Of a stretch of DNA of 51,519 nucleotides, positions 23,629 to 31,674 are shown piece by piece. The notes beneath the pieces were generated by a model, which was given only the letters and a program-made list of their open reading frames with translations, was not told the origin of the DNA and did not search any database. The DNA comes from Candidatus Susulua stagnicola (lineage in GTDB: Bacteria; Omnitrophota; Gorgyraeia; Duberdicusellales; 4484-171): contig JAVCBZ010000085.1 of assembly GCA_030765735.1 (NCBI GenBank), forward strand, positions 1 to 51,519, given 5' to 3'. Position 1 is the stretch's first letter. The number at the start of each line of letters is the position of its first letter. Position numbers and translations under genes: made by a program.

Positions 23629-24617
23629 ATTTAGGGAAAAAGAAGACGATTCTAAGCGGAATTAGGCCTACTGGAAAATTACATCTTGGGCATTGGGTAG
23701 GAGCACTGTCTAATTGGATTCAGCTACAAGAGGAATATAAGTGCTTTTTTATGGTTGCTGATTGGCATGCTTTAATGAGTGAGTATAAAAATCCTTCAGT
23801 GATTAAAGATTCTGTTTTAGATAATGTTAGTGATTGGTTAGCTTATGGAATAGATCCAGAAAAAAGTGCTATTTTTATACAGTCAGAAGTGCCAGAACAC
23901 TTAGAGCTTTATATGATTCTTTCAAATTTAGTTCCCCTAGGGTGGTTATTTAGATGTCCGACCTTTAAAGAACAGATTGTCCAATTAAAAGATAAGGATA
24001 TAAATACTCATGCTTTCTTGGGTTATCCGGTTTTGCAGGCTGCTGATATACTTTTGTATAAAGCTAATTCGGTTCCGGTTGGCGAAGATCAGCTTCCTCA
24101 TTTAGAATTGTGCAGAGAAATTGTTAGACGGTTTCATTTTATTTACAAGAACAAGGTTTTTATTGAACCTCAGCCATTGCTTACTTCAGTTCCACGTTTT
24201 TTAGGTTTAGATGGAAGAAAAATGAGCAAAAGTTATAATAATTACATTAGCTTATCTGAAAGCTCAGAGAGCTTAAAGCGTAAGGTTCTTTCAATGTTTA
24301 CTGATCCAGCTCGCAAAAGAAGAGATGATCCTGGTCATCCGGATATTTGTAATGTTTTTGATTATTATTCTATCTTTTCACCAGACAAAAATGTTCAAAT
24401 TTCTAATCAGTGTAAACAAGCAAAGAGAGGTTGCAAAGAATGTAAGATTGAGTTGATAAAAATTCTCGAAGAGTTTATTATTCCCAAGAGAGAGGAGAAA
24501 ACAAAAATTCTAAAAAAGAAAGATTACTTAAAAGATATTTTACAAGATGGTAAGAAAAAGGCTAGAGAAGTTGCTAGCAAAACCATTGATGAAGTTAAGG
24601 TGGCATTGAAAATATGA
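23625..24617 (+). CDS. trpS: Tryptophanyl-tRNA synthetase
   Basis: TrpRS is a class I synthetase. The first signature is GKLHLGHWVGAL (HIGH variant HLGH) and the second is KMSKSYNN. Other family marks are PVGEDQLPHLEL and GYPVLQAADILLY. At 330 aa it has normal length. ATGA overlaps join it to infB upstream and scpA downstream, so it is part of one long transcript. Confidence 0.97.
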   Translation: MNLGKKKTILSGIRPTGKLHLGHWVGALSNWIQLQEEYKCFFMVADWHALMSEYKNPSVIKDSVLDNVSDWLAYGIDPEKSAIFIQSEVPEHLELYMILSNLVPLGWLFRCPTFKEQIVQLKDKDINTHAFLGYPVLQAADILLYKANSVPVGEDQLPHLELCREIVRRFHFIYKNKVFIEPQPLLTSVPRFLGLDGRKMSKSYNNYISLSESSESLKRKVLSMFTDPARKRRDDPGHPDICNVFDYYSIFSPDKNVQISNQCKQAKRGCKECKIELIKILEEFIIPKREEKTKILKKKDYLKDILQDGKKKAREVASKTIDEVKVALKI

Positions 24618-25315
24618 AGGTGAGGTTAGATATTTTTGAGGGTCCTCTAGATTTGCTTCTTTATCTTATAAAGAAGGAGCATCTTAATATTTATGATATT
24701 TCTATAGCTAAAGTTATAGAACAATACTTACAATTTCTAGAGGTAATGAAACTTTTGGATATAAATTTAGCTTCTGAGTATTTAGTTACTGCAGCCAATT
24801 TAATTAATATAAAATCAAAGATGATTCTTCCACGTCAAGAAGAAGCTCAGGAAGAGGAAGAAGATCCTCGCGAAGAATTAGTAAGAAGACTTCTTGAATA
24901 TGAGAAATTCAAAGATGCAGCAGAGTTTCTAAGAGATAAAGAAATAGAGAGAAATAGGTATTTTAAACGTCCTACGCTTAATTTTCCAACTGGTGAAGTT
25001 TATATTGAAGCTTCAATATTTGACTTAATCAGTGCTTTTAAAAGCGCTCTTAAAGAGATTCCTAAAGATGTTTTTTTTGAAGTTGTTAAGGATGAGTTTA
25101 CAGTAGAAGAGAAAATCCATGATTTATTACATCTTCTTTTAGTTAAGGATAAAGTTTCTTTGGCAGAGTTATTTACTTCGGCTAAAAATAAATTAGAAAT
25201 TGTAGTTACATTTTTAGCTATATTAGAATTAATAAAGCTAAAAGAGATTGCTGCTATACAGGAAGAGCTTTTTGGTTCGATTTCAATTGCTCGCAGAGAT
25301 AGCATATTTGTGTAA
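24614..25315 (+). CDS. scpA: Segregation and condensation protein A
   Basis: ScpA is the kleisin subunit that bridges SMC dimers in chromosome condensation. The N-terminal signature FEGPLDLLLYLIKKEHLNIYD and the following AAnLINIKSKMILPR-like helix are typical; an acidic linker EEAQEEEEDPREE lies near 77-90, and the C-terminal winged-helix region closes the 233-aa protein. Its usual partner scpB is not next to it; ruvB follows after a long inverted repeat. Confidence 0.93.
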   Translation: MKVRLDIFEGPLDLLLYLIKKEHLNIYDISIAKVIEQYLQFLEVMKLLDINLASEYLVTAANLINIKSKMILPRQEEAQEEEEDPREELVRRLLEYEKFKDAAEFLRDKEIERNRYFKRPTLNFPTGEVYIEASIFDLISAFKSALKEIPKDVFFEVVKDEFTVEEKIHDLLHLLLVKDKVSLAELFTSAKNKLEIVVTFLAILELIKLKEIAAIQEELFGSISIARRDSIFV

Positions 25316-25320
25316 GCAGA

Positions 25321-25383
25321 GAAAAGGGGCCAACTCCCTTTTTCTCATAAGAAGAAAGTGAAAAAGGGAGTTGGCCCCTTTTC
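25321..25383. repeat. 24-bp perfect inverted repeat between scpA and ruvB
   Basis: Arms at 25321-25344 and 25360-25383 are perfectly complementary and enclose a 15-nt loop. The arm reads GAAAAGGGGCCAACTCCCTT and then TTTC. The RNA hairpin would be very stable and ends 16 bp before the ruvB ATG. The arms hold runs that look like both a terminator and a ribosome-binding-site mimic. It may be a REP-type mobile palindrome. Confidence 0.8.
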
Positions 25384-25398
25384 CTCAGCAAGAGTAAA

Positions 25399-26424
25399 AT
25401 GAATGAAGAAAGAGTAACTGATCCCTTAAAGGAAAATGAAGAAGAGCAGGTTATAAATCTTTCTCTTCGACCGAAGAATATAAAAGAATTTTTAGGTCAA
25501 AAGAAGGTTATATCTTCTTTAGAAATTTCTCTAGAGGCTGCTAGAAAGAGAGAAGAACCTTTAGAGCATATGCTTCTTTCTGGTCCCCCTGGTTTAGGCA
25601 AAACTTCTTTAGCTTATTGTGTTGCTACTCAGATGAAGTCTAAGCTTACTGCTACTAGCGGACCGGCTATAGAAAGAGCTGGAGATTTAGTAGGGATTTT
25701 AACTAATCTTGAGGCTGGAGATATTTTATTTATTGATGAAATACATCGTCTTTCAAAGGTTGTTGAGGAGTTTCTTTATCCAGCAATGGAAAATTTCCAA
25801 ATAGATTTTATTATTGATAAAGGGCCATATGCTAAAAGCGTTAAATTTAATATAAAACCGTTTACTCTTATTGGCGCGACTACTCGTAAAGGATTATTAA
25901 GTGGTCCTTTACGTGGAAGGTTTGGATTATTTTATGATTTTGATTTTTATAATCCTGATGAGCTTTCGAAAATAGCTCAACGTAGTGCCGGGCTTCTTGA
26001 AATAGAAATTGATCCAGAAAGTTCTATAGAAATTGCTAGACGTTCTAGAGGATCCCCACGTTTATGTAATCGTCTCCTAAGAAGAGTTCGTGATTATGCT
26101 CAAGTTATTGGTACTGGTGTAATTGATATTAGCATTACTAAAGATTCTTTAGCTAAAGTAGGTGTAGATAACCAAGGGCTTGATGAAATGGATCGTAAAT
26201 ACCTTTTAGCAATTATAAATTTATATCAAGGAGGTCCGGCTGGAATTGAGGCCATAGCTGCAACTTTACGTGAGGATAAATTGACCTTAGAGGATGTTGT
26301 TGAGCCCTATTTACTTAAGGAAGGATTTATTATTCGTTCCCCTAGAGGTAGAATAGCCACAGAAATTGCCTACCAACATTTAAAACTTTCCCCTAAGGTT
26401 AAAATTCAAGAAAAACTTTTTTAA
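25399..26424 (+). CDS. ruvB: Holliday junction branch migration ATPase RuvB
   Basis: RuvB is the hexameric AAA+ motor that drives Holliday junction branch migration with RuvA. Walker A GPPGLGKT is at residues 62-69, Walker B is LFIDEIHRL, the sensor region is IGATTRKGLLSGPLRGRFG and the C-terminal winged helix ends PRGRIATEIAYQHL. The length of 341 aa is typical. No clear Shine-Dalgarno is seen in the 16 bp between the inverted repeat and ATG. ruvA and ruvC are not in the window. Confidence 0.97.
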   Translation: MNEERVTDPLKENEEEQVINLSLRPKNIKEFLGQKKVISSLEISLEAARKREEPLEHMLLSGPPGLGKTSLAYCVATQMKSKLTATSGPAIERAGDLVGILTNLEAGDILFIDEIHRLSKVVEEFLYPAMENFQIDFIIDKGPYAKSVKFNIKPFTLIGATTRKGLLSGPLRGRFGLFYDFDFYNPDELSKIAQRSAGLLEIEIDPESSIEIARRSRGSPRLCNRLLRRVRDYAQVIGTGVIDISITKDSLAKVGVDNQGLDEMDRKYLLAIINLYQGGPAGIEAIAATLREDKLTLEDVVEPYLLKEGFIIRSPRGRIATEIAYQHLKLSPKVKIQEKLF

Positions 26425-26430
26425 AAATTG

Positions 26431-26459
26431 TTGGAGAGGATAGGCCTTTTTAATATAAT
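26431..26459 (+). promoter_or_regulatory. Possible promoter for tgt
   Basis: TTGGAG (26431-26436), a 17-bp spacer and a perfect TATAAT (26454-26459), about 40 bp before the tgt ATG. The -35 is weak. Confidence 0.4.
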
Positions 26460-26501
26460 TGGTATTATTATTACTATAGTTATTTTATTTTAGAGAATAA
26501 G

Positions 26502-27629
26502 ATGTTTAAATTAATAAAAAAAGATATAGGAACTTACGCTCGAACAGGAATTTTTAAAACTAGGGCTTCAGAAGTATCTACTCCAGCTTTTTTCCCGGTT
26601 GCCACTCAAGCAACTGTTAAAGGACTTACCCCAGGTCATCTTCAGGAAATAGATGTTGATGGGTTATTAGTTAATGCTTATCATTTATTTTTGCGTCCGG
26701 GGACAGAGATTATCAAAAAGTGCGGAGGCTTACATTCTTTCATGGGTTTTAATAAGACGATTATTACTGATAGTGGTGGATATCAAATTTTTAGTTTAGA
26801 ACGATTTCGTAAGGTTAGTGATAGGGGCGTAGAATTCCAATCTCATGTTGATGGTAGTAGATTTTTTTTAACTCCTGAGGAAGCGATTAGAATTCAATTA
26901 GATTTGGGCTCAGATGTTGTAGTTCCTTTAGATGAATGTGTTAAATATCCAATTTCTCAAGAAGGTGCCCATAAAGCAATGGAGCGTAGCATTGATTGGG
27001 CTGGTAGGGGCAAGGATTATTTCAATAAGCATAGTGAAAATAACCCTATGTTTTGGGGTATTATTCAAGGCTCAACCTACAAAGAGTTACGGGAAGAGTG
27101 TATTGATAGGCTCTTGCCCTTAGGGATAAAAGGTTTTTGCATAGGCGGTTTAAGTGTTGGCGAGCCCGAAGATTTAAGGTATAATATGCTCCTCTCTATC
27201 CATGAAAAGGTGCCAGCTGACTGTCTTAGATATTTTATGGGTTATGGTAAACCGGGAGATATTCTCCATGCAGTGAGTTTAGGGGTAGATTTATTTGATT
27301 GTGTTGTTCCTACACGCTATGGACGTACTGGAACAGCTTTTACTAATCAAGGAGAAATTACTGTAAGGAATGCTAATTGCAGTCAAGATACAGAACCTTT
27401 GGATAAGGAATGTTCTTGTTATACCTGTCGTAATTTTTCACGGGCTTATTTAAGACATCTCATAAATGTAAAAGAGATGGCAGGAATTCAGTTAGTTACT
27501 TATCATAATGTGTTCTGGTATAAGAATTTTATGGTAAAGATTAGAGAGGCTATAAATTGCGGAAAATTTGCTGAATTTAAGAAGGAATTTTTAAATAGAT
27601 TTAAAAAAGCAAAAGATAATGATCATTGA
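26502..27629 (+). CDS. tgt: Queuine/preQ1 tRNA-guanine transglycosylase
   Basis: Tgt swaps guanine 34 in GUN anticodons for preQ1, the first tRNA-level step of queuosine synthesis. The catalytic aspartates lie in ITDSGGYQIFSL and LFDCVVPTRYGRTG; GGLSVGEP and the zinc site CSCYTCRNFSRAYLRHL are intact. At 375 aa it matches bacterial enzymes. The preQ1-forming enzyme QueF is encoded at 44046. The stop overlaps trmD by 11 bp. Confidence 0.97.
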   Translation: MFKLIKKDIGTYARTGIFKTRASEVSTPAFFPVATQATVKGLTPGHLQEIDVDGLLVNAYHLFLRPGTEIIKKCGGLHSFMGFNKTIITDSGGYQIFSLERFRKVSDRGVEFQSHVDGSRFFLTPEEAIRIQLDLGSDVVVPLDECVKYPISQEGAHKAMERSIDWAGRGKDYFNKHSENNPMFWGIIQGSTYKELREECIDRLLPLGIKGFCIGGLSVGEPEDLRYNMLLSIHEKVPADCLRYFMGYGKPGDILHAVSLGVDLFDCVVPTRYGRTGTAFTNQGEITVRNANCSQDTEPLDKECSCYTCRNFSRAYLRHLINVKEMAGIQLVTYHNVFWYKNFMVKIREAINCGKFAEFKKEFLNRFKKAKDNDH

Positions 27630-28314
27630 TATTGTTACCATTTTTCCTAAAATGTTTTCTCCAGTTTTGGGTGAGTCAATAATAAGTAGGGCCCAAGATA
27701 AAGGATTGGTTAAGATAAATATACATAATCTTCGTGATTTTGTATCTGGGGTACATAAAAAAGTAGATTCTCCTTCTTGTGGAGGAGGAGGAATGGTTTT
27801 TAAGCCAGATCCTTTATTCGTAGCAGTGGAATCAATTTTAGGATATAAAGTTTATCCGAAAAAAAAGAAGGATGAAAATAAGAGAATAATTCTTCTCTCT
27901 CCACAAGGGAAGACTTTAAAACAGAAAAGGGTAAAGAAGTTTTTAAATTTTGAGCGCTTAGTTCTTCTTGCTCCGCGCTATGAAGGCGTTGATCAAAGAA
28001 TAAGGGATAATTTAGTAGAAGAAGAAATTTCTTTAGGTGACTATATTTTAAGTGGTGGAGAATTAGCTTCAATGGTTTTTATTGATTGCTTATGTCGTTT
28101 AATCCCTGGTGTTGTTTCTAATAAAGAATCGATAAAAAGAGAGAGCTTCGAAGGTGAAGGTTTAGATTTTCCTCATTATACTAAACCAGTTGATTTTAGA
28201 GGATTAAAAGTTCCTGAAGTTTTACTTTCAGGAAACCATAAAAAGATTGAGGATTGGAGGAGAAGTCAGGCTTTAGAAACTACTAAGAAAAAAAGGCCTG
28301 ATTTATTGAAATAA
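27619..28314 (+). CDS. trmD: tRNA (guanine37-N1)-methyltransferase
   Basis: TrmD methylates G37 next to the anticodon and prevents frameshifting. The trefoil-knot SAM site is visible in LLSPQGKTL, LAPRYEGVDQRI and GDYILSGGELASMVFID; the C-terminal substrate part reads FPHYTKPVDFRGLKVPEVLL and NHKKIEDWRR. Length 231 aa is normal. The usual partner rimM is absent and tgt takes its place upstream, while rplS follows as in most bacteria. Confidence 0.97.
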   Translation: MIIDIVTIFPKMFSPVLGESIISRAQDKGLVKINIHNLRDFVSGVHKKVDSPSCGGGGMVFKPDPLFVAVESILGYKVYPKKKKDENKRIILLSPQGKTLKQKRVKKFLNFERLVLLAPRYEGVDQRIRDNLVEEEISLGDYILSGGELASMVFIDCLCRLIPGVVSNKESIKRESFEGEGLDFPHYTKPVDFRGLKVPEVLLSGNHKKIEDWRRSQALETTKKKRPDLLK

Positions 28315-28343
28315 ATTTTTAAAATGGTAAAATTTTATAAAAG

Positions 28344-28363
28344 CCTGCCTGCCGGCAGGCAGG
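28344..28363. repeat. 20-bp perfect palindrome before rplS
   Basis: CCTGCCTGCC / GGCAGGCAGG is a perfect 20-bp palindrome with no loop spacer, strongly GC-rich in AT-rich DNA. Its last two bases begin the GGGAGGG Shine-Dalgarno (28362-28368) of rplS, so folding would affect ribosome access. A near-identical copy lies before hisS (38183-38202). Confidence 0.85.
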
Positions 28364-28372
28364 GAGGGAATT

Positions 28373-28720
28373 ATGGACAAATTAGCAATGGTTGAAAAAG
28401 AGCTTAAGGAAGCTTTAAAAAAAGAATATCCTGAATTTAAGCAAGGCGATATTATTAAAGTTTATTACAAGATTAAAGAGAAGGATAAAACTAGGTTGCA
28501 TCCGGTAGAAGGCATCATCATAAAAGTCCAAGGAGCGATGAATCGCAAATCATTTACATTAAGAAGAATAGCTTATGGACAGGCTTATGAGGTAACATTT
28601 CCTTTTTATTCGCCAAAAATTGAGAGAATAGAAATGGTGAAAAAAGGACGTCGTAACCCAAGAAGAAAACGTTTGTATTATTTAAGAGATAGAGTAGGTA
28701 AAAAAGCAAATTTAGTGTAA
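28373..28720 (+). CDS. rplS: Large ribosomal subunit protein bL19
   Basis: bL19 sits at the 30S-50S interface. The 115-aa product shows QGDIIKVYYKIKE, PVEGIIIKVQGAMNRKSFTLRRI and the end motif RRKRLYYLRDRVGKKA. A few residues before LYYLR (RRNP) look like a small insertion. The ribosome binding site GGGAGGG grows out of a GC-rich palindrome. The trmD-rplS-rnhB order is common. Confidence 0.97.
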   Translation: MDKLAMVEKELKEALKKEYPEFKQGDIIKVYYKIKEKDKTRLHPVEGIIIKVQGAMNRKSFTLRRIAYGQAYEVTFPFYSPKIERIEMVKKGRRNPRRKRLYYLRDRVGKKANLV

Positions 28721-28734
28721 TTAGTTAGTTGAAT

Positions 28735-29316
28735 ATGATAGTAGGAGTGGATGAAGCAGGTAGAGGGCCACTAGCAGGAGTAGTGGTAGCTTGTGCCTTG
28801 CATTTAAAAAAAGAACCTCCTTTTGTAGTTAAAGATTCGAAAAAGCTTTCCGCATCAGCTCGGGAAGAAATATTCTCCTGGCTATTTAAGAAGGCAGTTT
28901 TTGCAGTAGGTATTGCTAGCAATCAAGAGATAGATAAAATCAACATCTTAGAAGCGACCCTCTTAGCTTTTAATCGAGCGATAAAGGAGCTTTTAGAAAA
29001 ATCTTCAAAGTTAAAGAAAGCAAAATTTATAATTGATGGTAATCACTTTCGTAGTGATTTAAATTTAAATTATATTTGTCAGCCTAAAGCTGATACTTGT
29101 GTTAAAGAGGTTTCTTGTGCTTCTATTGTGGCCAAAGTAGTAAGAGACTATCTAATGACATCAGTAGATTTTTTATATCCCCAGTGGAATTTTTCTCAAC
29201 ATAAGGGTTATCCAACAGCTGAACATTTTTCATTGATAAAAAAATATGCCTTAACACCTTTTCATCGTTGTAGTTTTTCTCCTTGCAAGGGTGTCTTAGG
29301 AAAAAAAGATTTGTGA
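28735..29316 (+). CDS. rnhB: Ribonuclease HII
   Basis: RNase HII removes ribonucleotides from DNA and RNA-DNA hybrids. The acidic residues are in GVDEAGRGPLAG (Asp and Glu), FIIDGNH (Asp) and IVAKVVRDYLM (Asp). Length from ATG 28735 is 193 aa; an in-frame TTG at 28729 would add two residues, and neither start has a clear Shine-Dalgarno. The motif GVDEAGRG normally begins within the first residues when no N-terminal extension is present, which fits 28735. Confidence 0.95.
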   Translation: MIVGVDEAGRGPLAGVVVACALHLKKEPPFVVKDSKKLSASAREEIFSWLFKKAVFAVGIASNQEIDKINILEATLLAFNRAIKELLEKSSKLKKAKFIIDGNHFRSDLNLNYICQPKADTCVKEVSCASIVAKVVRDYLMTSVDFLYPQWNFSQHKGYPTAEHFSLIKKYALTPFHRCSFSPCKGVLGKKDL

Positions 29317-29349
29317 ATTGTTTAAAAGTAAGATATTTTAGGGGGTTTA

Positions 29350-29862
29350 ATGAAAAGTTATCGAAGTAGTTTTAAAAAATATTTAGATGATTTAGGAAAA
29401 CCTAAGCCAGCTCCTGGTGGAGGAAGCGCAGTCGCTTTAATTTTTTGTACTGGTATTAGCTTAATTGAAAAAGCAATTAATTTTTCTTCTCCTGAAGAAT
29501 TTAAAAAACAATTAAAAGAATTAAAAACTTTGGGCAAGAAGATCTATCTTAACATTGACAATGATAGCATTATTTTTGCTAAAATCATGAGTTCAAAATT
29601 AATTAAGAGGAATCAATTCATAAAACAAGGTGAGAAACTAATTGTTGACTTAGGTAAGGCTTCTTTAAGAGTCTTTTCTCTTGCTAAAGAGATAGAATCT
29701 GGTATAAAAAAGAGTATAATTAGTGATTTTAATATTGGATTAGAGTGTGCTAAGGTAGCTCTTTTGGGTTGTATTTTAAATTTAGAAGCAAATGAAAAGA
29801 TGTTTGGCAAGAAAAGCAAATTTACCGGCCTATTTAAAAAATCTTTAAAAAAATGGCGATAA
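29350..29862 (+). CDS. Cyclodeaminase/cyclohydrolase family protein (FchA-like)
   Basis: The 170-aa protein belongs to the formiminotransferase-cyclodeaminase C-terminal family. The signature KPAPGGGSAVAL near residues 20-31 is followed by an all-helical body. FchA members act as methenyl-tetrahydrofolate cyclohydrolases; others are formimino-THF cyclodeaminases. It is somewhat shorter than the usual 200 aa. Its 3' end overlaps folD by 10 bp. That FolD has altered cyclohydrolase residues, so the context favours the cyclohydrolase role for this protein. The reaction is inferred; family membership is well supported. Confidence 0.85.
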   Translation: MKSYRSSFKKYLDDLGKPKPAPGGGSAVALIFCTGISLIEKAINFSSPEEFKKQLKELKTLGKKIYLNIDNDSIIFAKIMSSKLIKRNQFIKQGEKLIVDLGKASLRVFSLAKEIESGIKKSIISDFNIGLECAKVALLGCILNLEANEKMFGKKSKFTGLFKKSLKKWR

Positions 29863-30698
29863 TTTTTAATGCTCAAGATAAGTGTGATTCTTTATTAGCT
29901 GAAATTAAAACAGAGCTAACTAGGATGCCTAAATTATGCCTAGCTTCAGTAGTAATAGGAGAAAATATTGCCGCTAAGAGTTACTGTTCTGTTCAGGAAA
30001 AAATAGCTAAAGAATTAGGTATAGAGTTTTGTTATCACGGTTTTGAAGCCGACTTACCTTTTAAAGAATTTAAAAATCAAATTAGAAATTTAAATAATAC
30101 CAAAGAAGTAACCGGTATTATTCTTAATAAACCTTTTCCTTCCAACTGGAGTGATGCTGATGTTTTTTCTTTACTTAGTGAAGATAAAGATATTGAAGGA
30201 ATGCATCCGGCTAATCTTGGAAGATTTTTTATTGGTCAACCTAAATTCATATCTCCAACAGCATTAAGTGTCATTGAAATAATTAAAGAGAGTGGGGTTA
30301 AGCTTTACGGGGCTAAAGTAACTTTAGTAGGGTTTTCTTCTCTTATTGGTAGGCCTTTAGCTTTATGGCTTGGGAATGAGTTTGCAACGGTAAGTATTAC
30401 TCATATTGCAACCAATGAGAAAGGTGATATCCCTGCTTATGTTAGTAATGCTGATATCGTAATTTCAGCTGTTGGAAAGTCTGAGATTATAAAAGGTGAA
30501 TGGATAAAGCCCGGAGCAGTTGTTATTGATGTGGGAGTTGGACATAAAGATAATAAGATTTCCGGAGATATAGAATTTGATAAAGCTAAAGAAAGAGCTG
30601 CATTTATAACTCCTGTTCCAGGAGGAGTAGGGAAGTTAACAACAATATTTCTTTGTTATAATTTAGTATTAGCATATAAGTTAGGTTTAAAGGGTTAA
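29853..30698 (+). CDS. folD: FolD-family methylene-THF dehydrogenase, cyclohydrolase residues altered
   Basis: The fold is that of bifunctional FolD (281 aa), with a Rossmann part VTLVGFSSLIGRPLA, DIVISAVGKSEIIKG and the end motif TPVPGGVGKLTTIFL. However, the three residues known to be essential for cyclohydrolase activity in E. coli FolD are all changed: Lys54 aligns with Gln48 (SYCSVQEK), Gln98 with Asn92 (GIILNKPFP) and Asp121 with Glu115 (KDIEGMHP). The constant offset of six supports the alignment. The dehydrogenase half should remain, giving a likely monofunctional NAD(P)-dependent dehydrogenase paired with the overlapping FchA-like gene. Loss of cyclohydrolase activity is inference. 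Confidence 0.9.
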   Translation: MAIIFNAQDKCDSLLAEIKTELTRMPKLCLASVVIGENIAAKSYCSVQEKIAKELGIEFCYHGFEADLPFKEFKNQIRNLNNTKEVTGIILNKPFPSNWSDADVFSLLSEDKDIEGMHPANLGRFFIGQPKFISPTALSVIEIIKESGVKLYGAKVTLVGFSSLIGRPLALWLGNEFATVSITHIATNEKGDIPAYVSNADIVISAVGKSEIIKGEWIKPGAVVIDVGVGHKDNKISGDIEFDKAKERAAFITPVPGGVGKLTTIFLCYNLVLAYKLGLKG

Positions 30699-30705
30699 CC
30701 TTATT

Positions 30706-31674
30706 ATGGAAAACATCACCATTTTAGGTGCAGGTAGTTCAGGATTAGCTTTAATTGAAGAGATTAGAGCAAAAAAGATTTCTTGTAATATTTCTTTAAT
30801 AGATAAAAATGCTTATTCTTTTTCTAGAAGAGATATAATTTGTTCTCCTGGTGATATTAGTAAAAGAATCGATATTAGTGAATGGGCCCAGGAAAGAGGG
30901 GTTGAATTTATTCTTGATTCGGTTGAGAAAATTAATCCTAAGCGCCGTAAGATTTATTTTAAAGAAGGTGAAGCTAGGAATTTTGATAATCTAATTGTTG
31001 CCTCAGGCTTAAAGTCTAAAAAAATACCGATTAAAGGAGAACATAGAGAAGGGTTTTTTTATCTTTCTGATATTGATCAATTTAAATTAAAAAGTCTTTT
31101 AAGAGTATCGCAAGAGGCTTGTGTCTATGTTTCCACCTGGTTGGGTTTGAAATTGGCTGTTGCCTTAGCAGGTTTAGGAAAAGATCTAAGAATAGTAACT
31201 GCTAACCTAGACTTTTTAGGAGAGTATAAAGAAAAAGTAATTAGTAGCTTAACGAAAAAGAATATTGGCATATATTTAGATGCTTTCATAGAAGAAGCTG
31301 TGGGCGAAGGAGTTGTAAAAGCTGCTAAATTATCACCGTTAATGGTTTTTTCTTCTCAGTTAGTTTTTATTGATAGTGGGTTTGTATCAAATTTGAATTT
31401 TTTTGAAGATGGTATTATTATTGAAGATAAATTTTTTACTAATTTTGAAGGAATTTATTTTTTAGGTGATTTAAATCGAAAAGAAATAGATAAGGAAAGT
31501 TTTTTTAGTTCCAATCATGAGGATATTAAGAATCAGGTTCAAACTTTTGCTGAATTTATTGCAACTGGAGTAAAGCCAGATCTTTGTAGCCAGGGTAACA
31601 TAGGTGAAGAAAAAATAACAAGTAATAAAGACATTTCTAAGGAGGTTCAATCATGGCAGAGTGGATTGGTATAG
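30706..31674 (+). CDS. FAD/NAD(P)-binding oxidoreductase of unknown substrate
   Basis: This 322-aa protein has a two-dinucleotide-fold (pyridine nucleotide-disulphide reductase) layout. The FAD loop is ILGAGSSGLALIEEI at residues 4-18; FDNLIVASGLKSKKIP and GIYFLGDLN are typical later FAD contacts. A classic CxxxxC redox disulphide is absent. A second GxGxxG for NAD(P)H is not obvious in VYVSTWLGLKLAVALAGLGK. It resembles NADH dehydrogenase-like or nitrite/rubredoxin reductase subunits, but the partner is unknown. It lies between folD and guaB3, overlapping guaB3 by 22 bp. Confidence 0.75.
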   Translation: MENITILGAGSSGLALIEEIRAKKISCNISLIDKNAYSFSRRDIICSPGDISKRIDISEWAQERGVEFILDSVEKINPKRRKIYFKEGEARNFDNLIVASGLKSKKIPIKGEHREGFFYLSDIDQFKLKSLLRVSQEACVYVSTWLGLKLAVALAGLGKDLRIVTANLDFLGEYKEKVISSLTKKNIGIYLDAFIEEAVGEGVVKAAKLSPLMVFSSQLVFIDSGFVSNLNFFEDGIIIEDKFFTNFEGIYFLGDLNRKEIDKESFFSSNHEDIKNQVQTFAEFIATGVKPDLCSQGNIGEEKITSNKDISKEVQSWQSGLV

